Source: Batillaria attramentaria (lineage: Eukaryota; Mollusca; Gastropoda; Batillariidae). Taken from it: a DNA stretch of 64,000 bases. Below are positions 40,205 to 51,310 of the stretch, piece by piece (position 1 is the stretch's first letter; each line of letters opens with the position of its first letter). The stretch is taken from contig JACVVK020000222.1 in NCBI GenBank assembly GCA_018292915.2, forward strand, positions 938,501 to 1,002,500. Direction: 5' to 3'. A program made the translations under genes and the position numbers. The notes beneath the pieces are model-generated. The model did no database searches, was not told where the DNA came from, and saw only the letters and a list, made by a program, of their open reading frames with translations.

Positions 40205-43200
40205 CTGACAGTGAAGCTGGATGAGGATGGTGATGAGGAGATCCTCACCAATGATGAAAGACAAGAGGTCAGTATGGGGCAGGTCACTCCTGTATGTCAC
40301 TTACCGGTATTCTGAAATTTTGAAGCTGTGATATACTTTCATGCATTTCTTAGATCTTAGGAGTTTGATAATGCAAATGCGTGTAATTTATTAATTTATA
40401 AAACTCCTGAGAGATGCATATTATATTCACTGAACAGTGCATTGTTGAAGGGGGAAAAAAAGGCATGGTGAAAGACGTCATCTTTTTCACACAAGGATTA
40501 TAAATTATATAATATTTGTCGGAAAGTGGGCTAAATTTTGTTAATTGTCATGAATGACAAAATCTTTCTCTGACCAAGTAGCCAGTTTGCCTAAGAGTGA
40601 TCAGACAAGAGATGTTTCTTCTGTTCTGCCAGACATAGGAGCTGCTCTGCCAGCCATTGAATTGAAACTGCTGTTAAGTAATTATACAAACTTTCCAACA
40701 CATTGTGTTTTACAGAGGGTGGAGGCCATGACGCAGTCTTTGATGGCCATTGGAGGGGACGTTCAAGACGAGGTATGTCTGATCTGTTTTGTAGATTAAG
40801 TTACTTAACCCTTAGATTTCCTATACTGCCTGCCTCTTTTCTTACGCGCTGTGCATGTACCATCACATACAGTCCCCTGTATTGCTGTACCGGTCTTTCA
40901 CATGACCACACAGAAAACTCTGCTGTTTTGGAAAAGGGAAAATAATAATAATGAGTATTTTATAGGCGCTTTACCCAATTTCATGAAACGGCTCAAAGCG
41001 CCGCGAACTGAACCCAACACGCACGCTCACTTGAATCACACGCATTCTCTCACACACACACTGGACATAAACACATTACAGTCACGTGGTGCGAAGGGCC
41101 GGTCAGCCGGAGTACCCGGAGAGAACCCCTGCCAATCGGTTCGAATGAACGGTGCCACATAAGAGACGGAAGAATTCTTTGCCCCAAGTGTGACTCGAAC
41201 CTCTGACCTCTCGCATTGGTGACAAGTCTCTTAACCACTAGACCACCGACCGCCTCCAAAAAAAAGGGGAAAGACCTGAACATGCTGCATGCTCATGTTT
41301 ATAGCAATCCCACCAGACCAGATTTCATGCATAGACGAAGTCTCAGTACCACAGTATCACTTAATGGTTTCAAACCCATTGTCTGTTGTCAAGGCTGCCA
41401 CATGTGTGAAAACAGCACATGTATATATGCCAAAACTGGAGGGTAATTGAGGGTACCATACCCTTTATCTTCAGGATGTGATTTATCCTGCCAGTAATAT
41501 TGATCTACGTCTGTCAACATCTAACAATTATGAACCACTTTGTGCAGGCTGATGCACCAGATGAGTTCCAGACCGAGTCAGGTGACCCTGACTACATCGA
41601 AAAGGCCAAGGTGGAGGCTGAGGACCTCAAGAGGCTGCAGACACTCTTCAAGGACTGCAAGTTCTTCCTGAACCGAGAAGTGCCCCGCGAATCTCTTACC
41701 TTCATCATACGGTATGAGCTTCATGATGCTTCCGTGTAAAAGGTCATGTTCATCCTGTTTCCATTCAGCTTGAATCTGTTCTGTTGGATACAGCAGAGTG
41801 GCGTCTGTGTTCATCAAAATGCTTTTAACAAATAAAGCTGTGCTTACAGCAGACTGATTTTGCAGTCTGTAATAATAATAATAATAATAAATGGTATTTC
41901 TAGGGCGCATGTCTTTAGATAAAACTCAATGTGCCTATCACTCACTCACACTCACGCACTTTATACAACGATGAACAGACATACACTGGTGAAACTGACT
42001 AGTTAAAATAACTGGTGTTAGTTTTTTGTGGCCTCACGCCGCTCAAGCAACAAAGACCAGCACGCGGCTGAGGAAATTACTGATAGGCTTTGCATCAAGA
42101 GGGTAAAGCATGGTGGACATCCTCGGCAAATTTGAACAGCTGTTACTGTGTTCTCCTCTGTGGTGTTTGTTATAAAGACATGCTGTATGTGGATGGATTA
42201 GTTGTGAGATTTATCATGTAGACACATCCTGAGGAGCATATGAACAACCTGATAGCCAGTATTAAAGTCTACAGTCATCCAGACATTTCATTGCATTTAG
42301 GTTTGCAGCATACAAGAGTGCTGCTTTCATTTCTTTTGCCAATAAAACGGAGATGCTGTTGTTGAAATGCAGGTGCTGTGTAACCATGACCCCGTATTTC
42401 TCTTCCACAGGTCGTTTGGCGGCCAGGTGTCTTGGGACGAGACGCTAGCATCAGGCGCAACGTACCAAGAGTCAGATGAAACCATCACTCACCAGATCGT
42501 GGACAGGCCGTCATTATCCAAGCAGTATATGTCAAGGTGAAGCACCATCTTACTGGTATTCTTGTCAAAAGTACATTTTTAGGCAAACATTTCCAAGAAA
42601 TGGACATGATGTGTGTGTCTGATGTGTTGTATATATGTCTGTGCTACATAATATTGTTTAGAGTAATACGATATGTCCATCTGTGTAGGTCTGTTGTCCA
42701 TAAATGTTTGTGGCATGTATATATATGTATATGTCCCAAAAACAGAAATTAAAAAAAAAATAAAAATGGACATGGTTCTAATGAATGAATGATTTGGGGA
42801 AACTTTGGTTATGGTTGTCAATACATCCACTTAGATCCAGATTGGATTCAGAAAACACAGAGATTAGCCTGCAGAAAACTCAGTGTGTGTGTGTGTACTT
42901 GCGAGCACATGCAAACTTGTTCACATTGGCTGGCCCTAATAATTCACTGCATTGGCATAATTTGCATTGGTTAGCGTTTCCTCGTGTGTTCACTTGATAC
43001 TCATTTTCTCTCAGGCACTACGTACAGCCACAGTGGGTGTTTGACTCTGTCAACGCCAAGCAGTTGTTGCCTGTGGAGGATTACTTCATGGGTGCTGTGC
43101 TCCCCCCTCACTTGTCCCCCTTCGTGGAGGAGCAGGATGGTGACTACGTGCCACCAGAGAAAGTGAAACTGCTGAGCAGATTACAAGGCAAAGAACAAGG

Positions 43201-44366
43201 TACTAAGAGTAGTTGTAGTCTGTCTTGTGTTGGGAAGGCTTTGCTGGTCTTCATGGTTTTAAGGTGAATTGGAATTGAGGTACACTTATGGCTGACTTGT
43301 CAGGGATTATTAGCATACAGACCATTAAAGTTATTGAAACTGTTAAGACATCAGGGCCCGTATGTAAAAGTCGAGGTTAATTTAACCCATGGCAACGGGC
43401 CTAACCCAGACTAAGACAAAAGAAACCCAAACGCAGAATTAAATAAAAAAAAGGAAGCGAAGAAAGGAAGAAAAAAATCCTTCTATAACTCCTAACTGCC
43501 CGCGGACCCCCACCCCCTGCCCACACTATATGACAAGACTTACCGAAACTCACAACAGCACTAAACGGCACTAGACAGCACTCAACAGCACTATTACGCA
43601 AGGCGTGGGCAGTTTGAAGGAGGCCTGTTTTCCACGCTAGAGGATCGCCTGCACGAGTAGGTTGCATAATCTCTCATAATCCCTTGGCCTGCTCAGGGCA
43701 GTCTTGTGTATTGACCTGATTGAGTGGCTACGGCGCGTCGCCACTGTGCAAAGTCCTGTAGCTCACCGTCTAACGGGTTACGCAGATTACATAATCAGTC
43801 TCTCTCCATCCCGTATTGCCACTCAGTCAACTCAGCCGTGGAGCACTACCGGCTGGGTAGCTTCCTTTGATTACTTAGGATGGGTAGATTGAAAAACGCT
43901 GTCTGATTGGCCAGGCCATTTCCACGGGTACATGTCGTTTTTCACATACCCGTTTCCAATATCCAACACACTAGCCGATGAACTGACTGGACAAGGGGCT
44001 GAACAGGTATGTGAAAAAAGACACGTCCTTTGCGGCCAGTTGGCGGCGCCTCAGTTGTCAGTCGCCAGCCAATGCTTTGTCTGGAATTCGGCTTCTTTGG
44101 TGATAGCGGCGATACGAGTGACGAGTTGCATGACAGCCCGAGTCGAGACAAATTGACTTGATAGTGTCAAAGTCAGTTCTGGCAGTTGCGAAACAATATT
44201 ATTAGGCGTCAGATAATTAGACATGCCTACACCTCCACCGCATGCACACAGATCCTCATTGACAGTATCACTAAATTGACACCACAGTTCAGGTTAACCT
44301 CAGGCAAAAGAACTTTCTTTCGTGCATGGGTACTATAAATATCTGGTATATAAAGAAGTAGATCGC

Positions 44367-44445
<79 letters not shown>

Positions 44446-47400
44446 TTTTAATTGTTCAGACATATTGTCCATAACAATGGAGTGAGCAAGAAACAGTCAA
44501 AAAGGACACACACACACACGCACACGCACACACACACACACACTGTCACCCCTCATGGTCAGTCACATGTGGTTTCACATGCTCGTTGGTAACGGGACTT
44601 GCCGCTTGTCGCCTACCACCCTCACGCCAGTGGGAAGTGGTTGGGGCAAGTTGTAACGGGACCCATCAGTGTGCCGTTAGCTATTACGTGGCCAACACCC
44701 GAACAAGCCAGTGACCGCCGTATTCACAAGAGGGTGCGAACATGACGAGCTGTCTGGCTAGAGTCGACCGCTCGTCTGAGTGTGATGCAACGTGCCGTCA
44801 TGTTGCGCTGGCTAGCCTCGACCGCTAGCCGGAGTGTGATGCAATATGACGGCACGTTGCGCCGTCTCTCGGGGCGGACTGCTGGCCGCGAGGTTGCATA
44901 ATAGTGCTGTTTAGTGCTGTCTAGTGCGGCGACGAATTTTTTTCAGGATGTGATTCTTGCGTGGGCGCTTAGGAGATAGTGGCTCAGGCACCTTCCTGGA
45001 ATGGGCCTGCTTCCTGATTTAAAACAAAAAAACCCAGAAAATTAACTGTAGAGGTAGTTTAGTTTGAGGTTAGACTCTAACCCGGGGCTAAAAGCCCTAA
45101 CCTCAACTATTACAAACATACGGGCCCAGGTCCCATGTGGGGGTGGGGAGGAGTTTTTTTGTCCATAGATTTGTTTGACATGACTGGGATGCAACAAGAA
45201 ATCAACAGTGCCTTTCTGGGAATCCTGCCCAGTTTAGCATGACTATAGACCAACATGCTTACTGGCAGTTTAGCATGACTACAGACCAACATGCTTACTG
45301 GCAGTTTAGCATGACTACAGACCAACATGCGTACTGGCAGTTTAGCATGACTACAGACCAACATGCTTACTGGCAGTTTAGCATGACTACAGACCAACAT
45401 GCTTACTGGCAGTTTAGCATGACTACAGACCAACATGCTTACTGGCAGTTTAGCATGACTACAGACCAACATGCTTACTGGCAGTTTAGCATGACTACAG
45501 ACCAACATGCTTACTGGCAGTTTAGCATGACTACAGACCAACATGCTTACTGGCAGTTTAGCATGACTATAGACCAACATGCTTACTGGCAGTTTAGCAT
45601 GACTATAGACCAACATGCTTACTGGCAGTTTAGCATGACTACAGACCAACATGCTTACTGGCAGTTTAGCATGACTACAGACCAACATGCTTACTGGCAG
45701 TTTAGCATGACTATACAGACCAACATGCTTACTGGCAGTTTAGCATGACTACAGACCAACATGCTTACTGGCAGTTTAGCATGACTACAGACCAACATGC
45801 TTACTGGCAGTTTAGCATGACTATAGACCAACATGCTTACTGGCAGTTTAGCATGACTATAGACCAACATGCTTACTGGCAGTTTAGCATGACTATAGAC
45901 CAACATGCTTACTGGCAGTTTAGCATGACTATAGACCAACATGCTTACTGGCAGTTTGAAAATAATTCGTATATTCTTCTTCCCAATTTTTCAGATGAGG
46001 TGGAAGATGAGGCTGAGAGTGAAAGTGATGCAGATGAGGAGGAGGTGGAGGAAAGTGAAGAGGAAGAAGATGAGGAGTCTGCTTCAGGAGATCAAGGTGA
46101 GAATAGCAATTCTGTGAGAACAAAACGAAGATAAATAACAATCAAAGTGATCTACTTCATTCGGCTTCTTCCCGTGTTTAGGTACCAGAATTGTTCACTG
46201 AACTGTGATTTTTCCATAGATGGCTGTAAAATTTCTGTGGGGAAAACTTTCTTTTCTTTCTTTAAATCAAGTTTACTGTGATACACTTAGGTGCAGTAGA
46301 TCTAATGCTTACTCTGTGAACAGGTGGTCAGCTGAAGTTGTGGACACATGTGTTAACCATAAACCTCCTTGTGTTTGACAGATGTCACAGAAAAAGCAAG
46401 CAAAACGCAGAAGAAGTCAACAAAAAAGCGGAAAATGGAGAAACAGCCGTCTTCACCACCACCAAAAAAGACCAAGGTATTACTATTAAACAGTGTTCGT
46501 CTATCAATACAGTTGCTGTTGTGGTGACTACATTAGCATACTAACGACCATGGGGACAGTGCCAAGTTAGACACTACTGCCACCATGTCAACAAAAGTAA
46601 AACAATAGCTGCTGAAAAACCTGGATGCCAACTTTATTCCAGCTGCCACGTGGGGTACAGTGAATGTGCAACACCAGCGTTACATACAGAGCTAGCCGAT
46701 AACAGCTATCCACACAACACCACTACGTCATGAGAGTGAAGCTAGCTACCAGTAGAAATACGGAGCTACTTCTAGACATAGTTTCACACTTGTGTCTCAT
46801 TACTGAACGCCCATCAACACACTGCCCTTTCGTCATCATGGTGCACTCTGATCTACATCTAACAATGGGAGCTAAAGCATATTCACCAATTTGTACTGTT
46901 ATACTTACTTACTTTACATAGGCCCTTGGCTCCACGTGGAGCATAGGCCATCGACAACCCTTCGCCATCGCACTCTGTTCTGGGCTACTCTTGCCACTCC
47001 AGTCCAGTTGGTCCCCTGCTTACATAGCTCTGCCTCAGTGTCCCGCCTCCACCTGTTGCGAGGCCGGCCTCTCTTCCTTTTCCCCTGTGGGTTCCATGTC
47101 AGGGCTTGGCGTGTGGTGCTGGATGCTGGCTTCCTGAGGGTGTGTCCAATCCAGCCCCACTTCCTCCGCAGGATCTGCTTGGCCACTGGTTCCTGCCCCG
47201 CTCGCTCCCACAGCTCTTCATTCCGGATCTTCTCTGGCCATCGGATGTTGAAGATGCGCCTCAGACAGGTGTTGAGAAATGTCTGGATCTTCTGCTGCAT
47301 CGTCTTCGTTGTCCTCCATGTTTCGCATCCGTAGAGCAGAACCGACTTCACGTTGGAGTTGAAGATGCGAAGTTTGGTTCTTATGCTGACAACTTTGGAT

Positions 47401-50400
47401 GCCCAGACGTTCTTCAGCATGACCATCGCTGCCCTTGCCTTGCCGATTCTGGCTGTGACGTCTCGGTCTGTGCCTCCCTGTCCATCAACCACACTTCCCA
47501 GGTAGACAAAGGACTCTACCTCCCTGATGGGCTCTCCACCGACTGTGACTGGTGTGTTGGCAGTGGTGTTGATCTTCATCAGCTCGGTTTTCTTCCTGTT
47601 GATCTTGAGCCCTGTTCCGGCTGATGTGGCTTCCAGGCGCGTAGTCTTGTCCTGCATCTGGCTGTGGCTGTGAGACAGGAGCGCCAGGTCGTCCGCGAAG
47701 TCGAGGTCATCCAGCTGCGTCCAGAGTGTCCACTGTATCCCGTTTTTCCTGCCTGCTGTAGTGGTCTTCATGATCCAGTCGATGACCAGGAGGAAGAGGA
47801 ACGGGGACAACAGGCATCCCTGGCGGACTCCGGTCTTCACCTCGAAGCTTTCTGACAACTGGCCAGCATGGGCAATCCTGCAGCTCATGTCTTGGTAGGT
47901 GCACTGGATCAAGGAGATGATCTTCCCGGGAACTCCATAGTGCCTTAGCAGCTTCCACAGTGCCTCTCTGTCTACACTGTCGAAAGCCTTCTCATAGTCT
48001 ATGAAGTTGATGTAGAGAGGGGAGTTCCACTCCAGTGACTGCTCCACAATGATGCGTAGGCTGGCAATCTGGTCAGCGCAGGACCTGTTCCTGCGAAAGC
48101 CCGCCTGCTGGTCTCGGAGCATGGGGTCGACTGCCTCTCTCATCCTCTCCAGTAGAATTCTGTTGAGAACCTTGCCTGGCACTGACAGGAGCATGATCCC
48201 TCGGTAGTTGCTGCAGTCCCTGAGGTCCCCTTTCTTTGGCAGCTTGATGACGATCCCTTCTTTCCACTGGGCTGGCACCTCTTCCTTCTCCCAGATCTTG
48301 CTGAAAAGGCTGTGCAGCATGTTGACGGCTGTCTCTGTGTCTGCTTTGATGGCTTCTGCTGGTATCTCGTCCGGCCCTGCAGCTTTCCCATTTCTCAGTG
48401 TCATGATGGCTTTCCTGATCTCCGCCTTAGAGGGCTTGTCACAGTTGATGGGTAGTTCTGTCTCTGCTGGTGGGATGTCTGGTGGTGTTTCAGGGATGGG
48501 GCGATTTAACAGCTCCCTGAAGTGTTCTGCCCATCGCTTCAGCTGTTCCTCAGTTGTTGTCAGTGGGTGCCCGTTCTTGTCCTTCACTGGTTTGTCTGTC
48601 TGCTGGAATTTGCCCGCGAGCTTCTTGGTCACCTGGTACAGGTCTTTTAGATTCCCTTGTCGGGCTGCTTCCTCTGCTTGACTGGCCAGGTTGTCGATGT
48701 AGTCCCTCTTGTCCTTCCTGGTGCTCCTCTTCACTTCTCTGTCAACTGCTGTGTATTCTTCCTGTGCCTTTGCCTTAGCTCTTCTTGTTCGGCTCGTGTT
48801 CAGTGCAGTTTTCTTCTCTTTCCTAACTTCCAGCTTCTGGATGGTATCAGCAGAGATCCATTCCTTATGTTGGGTCTTTCTCTTGCCAAGGACCTCTTCG
48901 CATGTGTCGTGCCAAAGTTTCTTGCTGTGTTCCCAGTGTGTCTCGATGTCCATTTCACTGTCTTCTATCAGGTCTTGCAGTGGCTGGAACCTGTTGGAAA
49001 GGCTGATCCGGAATGCTGCTTGTGTGTCTGTGTTCCTGAGTAGTCCAACGTTGTACCTGGTCCGTGTGTTGTTGGCGTTGGTGTGCCTCTTAAGGCCGAA
49101 GTCTCAATGTTGTTGCAAGAAGGTGGTGGTCTGATGATACATCGGCACCCCTCATCACGCCCACATCCCGCCACGATCTCCTGAACTACCGGCTGATGCA
49201 GATGTGATCAAAATTTGTACTGTTATAGTATCTGTTTATCACGGTCTTCCAAGTTTCAGTGTGTAACACACGATATTCGAGTGTGGTCAGTTGCTTACAT
49301 TGACTTGTCATAAACATGTAATAATAATAATAAACCTAACCTCATACCAACTCTAGGCCCTATCCATGAAATGCACACATATATAAACAGACTAAACAAA
49401 AATTTGGCAAAACCTTCAGCTTAACTCTTTCTGGACAAACAGTCGCATATGTGGCCCTACAGCGCACATTGCTTTCAAACAGCCTCATATGCGGATTGTG
49501 ATTTTTTTTTAAATTAACAACTTGACTAACAACAAAGATATTTTAGTTTGAAAGTTGAAATTTCAGCATTAGCTGCATAAATATGTTAGTAAACTACCCT
49601 GGAAATTTCAAGTCTGTATCTCGTTTTGTTATTTTTCATTAAAAAAAATTTTCCGAACCTCACAAATCTGCCCGTCTACAGGGGATGGCTGAGGAAAAAT
49701 CTGCCCGTCTTGAATGAGTTAAGAGTCCTGACTGACTTGTTCAAAATCTTGGATGTGTGTTTTAAGTTCTTTGAGAGGCTTACAGTGGTGCTTTGCTTGC
49801 TTACTTAGGCCCATGGCTCCAGGTGGAGCATAGGCCATCAACGACCCTTCGCCATCGCACTCTGTTCTGGGCTACTCTTGCCACTCCAGTCCACTTGGTC
49901 CCCTGTTTACATAGTTCTGCCTCAGTGTTCCGCCTCCAGCTGTTGCGAGGCCGGCCTCTTCCTTTACCTTTGCGGGTTCCATGTTGGGGCTTGGCGTGTG
50001 GTGCTGGCTGCTGGCTTCCTGAGGGTGTGTCCAATCCAGCCGCACTTCCTCCGCAGGATCTGCTTGGCCACTGGTTCCTGTCCTGCTTGATCCCACAGCT
50101 CTTCGTTTCAGATCTTTTCAGTGGTGCTCAGTCTTGGTAAACGTAGTCATTCTCGGCAGAGGTGACAGTTGCTTTATCACTGTGGCGTAGTGAATAACAC
50201 AGTGTACATAAATGAAGATGACAGATTTTCTGTCATTTGTCTGTGCAGCATGCAACAGTGGAAGAAGGTCAGGCGGAAAAGGTTGACGTTGACAAACAGC
50301 TGGCACGCCAGACTGCCGAGGAACGTCGCCTGGCAGAGATGATGATCCCGAAAAAACACCGGCGCCTCTACCACAAGATCATGTACTCCAAAAAGAAGAA

Positions 50401-50688
50401 AACACAAGAGGTGACTTTGCCCTTTCTCATGTTTCATGTTAAAATAACAAAGCATATGTCTGGCATGCAGCAGTGTTAAAGGAAACATATATACATATAT
50501 ATTATGATCTGGTATGAAGAAAGTCATGTTTGTGTATTCAGAAGCATTAGGTAGTTAATTTGTGTTGTGTCTTGGTGGTTCTTGTTAACAATGGTGTCAT
50601 TTTTCATCTGTTTCAGGCACAAAAATTGAAAGAAAAGAGGGACGCTATTGACAAAGCACAGAAGAAACAAAAGAAAAAGGCTGCATGA
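40205..50688 (+). CDS. PES1: Pescadillo homologue, C-terminal 341 residues in nine exons; N-terminal half missing
   Basis: Exons 40205-40267, 40716-40772, 41548-41711, 42411-42536, 43015-43199, 45995-46096, 46382-46476, 50249-50410 and 50617-50688 join in phase (1026 nt). The BRCT domain spans [44 protein letters not shown] and [18 protein letters not shown], then LPPHLSPFV and GDYVPPEK. An acidic exon (45995) and a lysine-rich exon (46382) follow. The end has [19 protein letters not shown] and a basic coiled tail. PES1 acts in the PeBoW complex with BOP1 and WDR12 in 60S ribosome maturation in the nucleolus. The roughly 270-residue Pescadillo N domain is not encoded anywhere upstream in the window. 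Introns hold a LINE, a 1.8-kb MITE-like element and a minisatellite. Confidence 0.93.
40941..41257 (-). mobile_element. SINE family 2 in a PES1 intron
   Basis: Minus-strand copy from the ATT-type tail to the tRNA-like head (GGTGGTCTAGTGGTTAAGAG on the minus strand), with an internal deletion relative to 10182-10585. Flanks share a GAAAAGGGAAA-like duplication. Confidence 0.85.
41870..42080. repeat. ATA/CTC simple sequence with SINE-like tail
   Basis: An AAT repeat (41871-41890) is followed by TAGGGCGCATGTC and ACTCACTC-type sequence, resembling a 3' SINE tail in inverse orientation. Family not determined. Confidence 0.4.
43355..45126. mobile_element. 1.77-kb non-autonomous DNA element in a PES1 intron
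   Basis: The left end GGCCCGTATGTAAAAGTCGA pairs with the right end, which on the minus strand reads GGCCCGTATGTTTGTAATAG; both continue with GAGGTTA. CAG flanks each side (43352-43354, 45127-45129). GG-starting termini and a 3-bp duplication suggest a Harbinger-like element. The interior includes a GT tract at 44372-44427 and no transposase. Confidence 0.65.
45237..45957 (+). repeat. 36-bp minisatellite, ~20 units, in a PES1 intron
   Basis: Unit AGCATGACTACAGACCAACA + TGCTTACTGGCAGTTT (36 bp), with a C/T variant at one site and one unit with a 2-bp insertion near 45713. Because 36 is a multiple of three, the array is open on both strands ([12 protein letters not shown] on plus, [12 protein letters not shown] on minus). 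It ends 37 bp before the acidic PES1 exon. Confidence 0.95.
46904..49211 (-). mobile_element. 5'-truncated non-LTR retrotransposon (RTE-like), 2.3 kb
   Basis: A 16-bp target duplication, AATTTGTACTGTTATA, is at 46888-46903 and 49212-49227. The minus-strand frame 46914-48953 (679 aa, open further up to about 49113) has RT motifs [66 protein letters not shown] and the active site [10 protein letters not shown], then [12 protein letters not shown]. The C-terminus has [10 protein letters not shown] and [14 protein letters not shown]. Upstream, in another frame, [14 protein letters not shown] is the end of an apurinic endonuclease, so one frameshift (about 49095-49098) separates the two. It ends in an AAGT-type tail. 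It lies antisense in the PES1 intron between 46476 and 50249. Confidence 0.92.
49425..49718. mobile_element. TTAA-flanked MITE, copy 4
   Basis: TTAA at 49421-49424 and 49719-49722. Ends CTCTTTCTGGACAAAC and, on the minus strand, CTCATTCAAGACGGGCAG. No coding capacity. It lies in a PES1 intron between the two LINE copies. Confidence 0.65.
49793..50118 (-). mobile_element. 3' fragment of the same LINE family
   Basis: About 325 bp near-identical to the 3' end of the element at 46904, in the same orientation, with a duplication CAGTGGTGCT at 49783-49792 and 50119-50128. It encodes only the last residues of the protein, including [19 protein letters not shown]. Confidence 0.9.
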
Positions 50689-50721
50689 AAATGGCCATTT
50701 TTGATGGATGAATTTCATGTA

Positions 50722-50727
50722 AATAAA
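50722..50727 (+). terminator. polyadenylation signal AATAAA of PES1
   Basis: Canonical hexamer 34 bp after the PES1 stop at 50686-50688, giving a very short 3' UTR. Confidence 0.75.
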
Positions 50728-50929
50728 TACCTTGTACAGTGTTTATTCTTTATACATTCTGTGTACGTGCGTGTGCTCTGATACATATGATTGTTCTATT
50801 CATGTGCGATCTTTGTGTGCTGAATGTAATTTTGAGAGACTGCAATGTAACTTGCAGATGAACAGGAGTGATTTTTGTATTTGGCTGCTTTGTGAAGAGA
50901 GTCTATGTAATCACCCTGCTTGTGTTTGT

Positions 50930-51310
50930 GTGTGCGCAGAAAACCTTAACATTAGCATTTTCTCAGAATCTATGAACAACGGAGGCATCTCAAACTTGGG
51001 ATGCTGATAGGCAGCCATGAGACCTTTCAAAACTTTTTTCCCCTCTGTGTTAGCAATTTACTGTATGCCTTTTTCCTCCTTGCTAGTCTGTAAATAGCAG
51101 AGGGAAACAACCTATGAGCCAGGAACTAAGAATGATGATAGTGATAAGAGTTCAACAAACTCTTTTGATGACCTTGACTCATGTCAGAAGTGAGCCATGG
51201 AGACTTCTGCCTCTTTAGTGTCTTAAAGGTCTTGTTGCTATCAGCATGCCAAATTTGGTACCTCTGCAGTTTGTAGATTCTGAGAAAATGACGCACACAC
51301 ACACAGAGCA
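50930..51310. repeat. imperfect inverted repeat unit
   Basis: About 75-bp arms, 50930-51005 and 51235-51310, both carry GTGTGTGCG...TTTTCTCAGAATCTA (plus on the left, minus on the right) with some mismatches and indels. This resembles a degraded foldback element. Confidence 0.5.

Noticed and set aside
39330..40267. FEGWY-PES1 fusion gene
   Set aside because: The 39591 donor is phase 1, and joining to 40205 gives a stop within seven codons.
45110..45942. Repeat protein [12 protein letters not shown] on the minus strand
   Set aside because: An antisense reading of the 36-bp minisatellite inside a PES1 intron; openness follows from the period being divisible by three.
45237..45957. CRISPR array
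   Set aside because: Units are contiguous with no unique spacers, and the surrounding gene is eukaryotic.
46891..48781. Plus-strand frames opposite the reverse transcriptase
   Set aside because: Antisense shadows of the LINE coding sequence.
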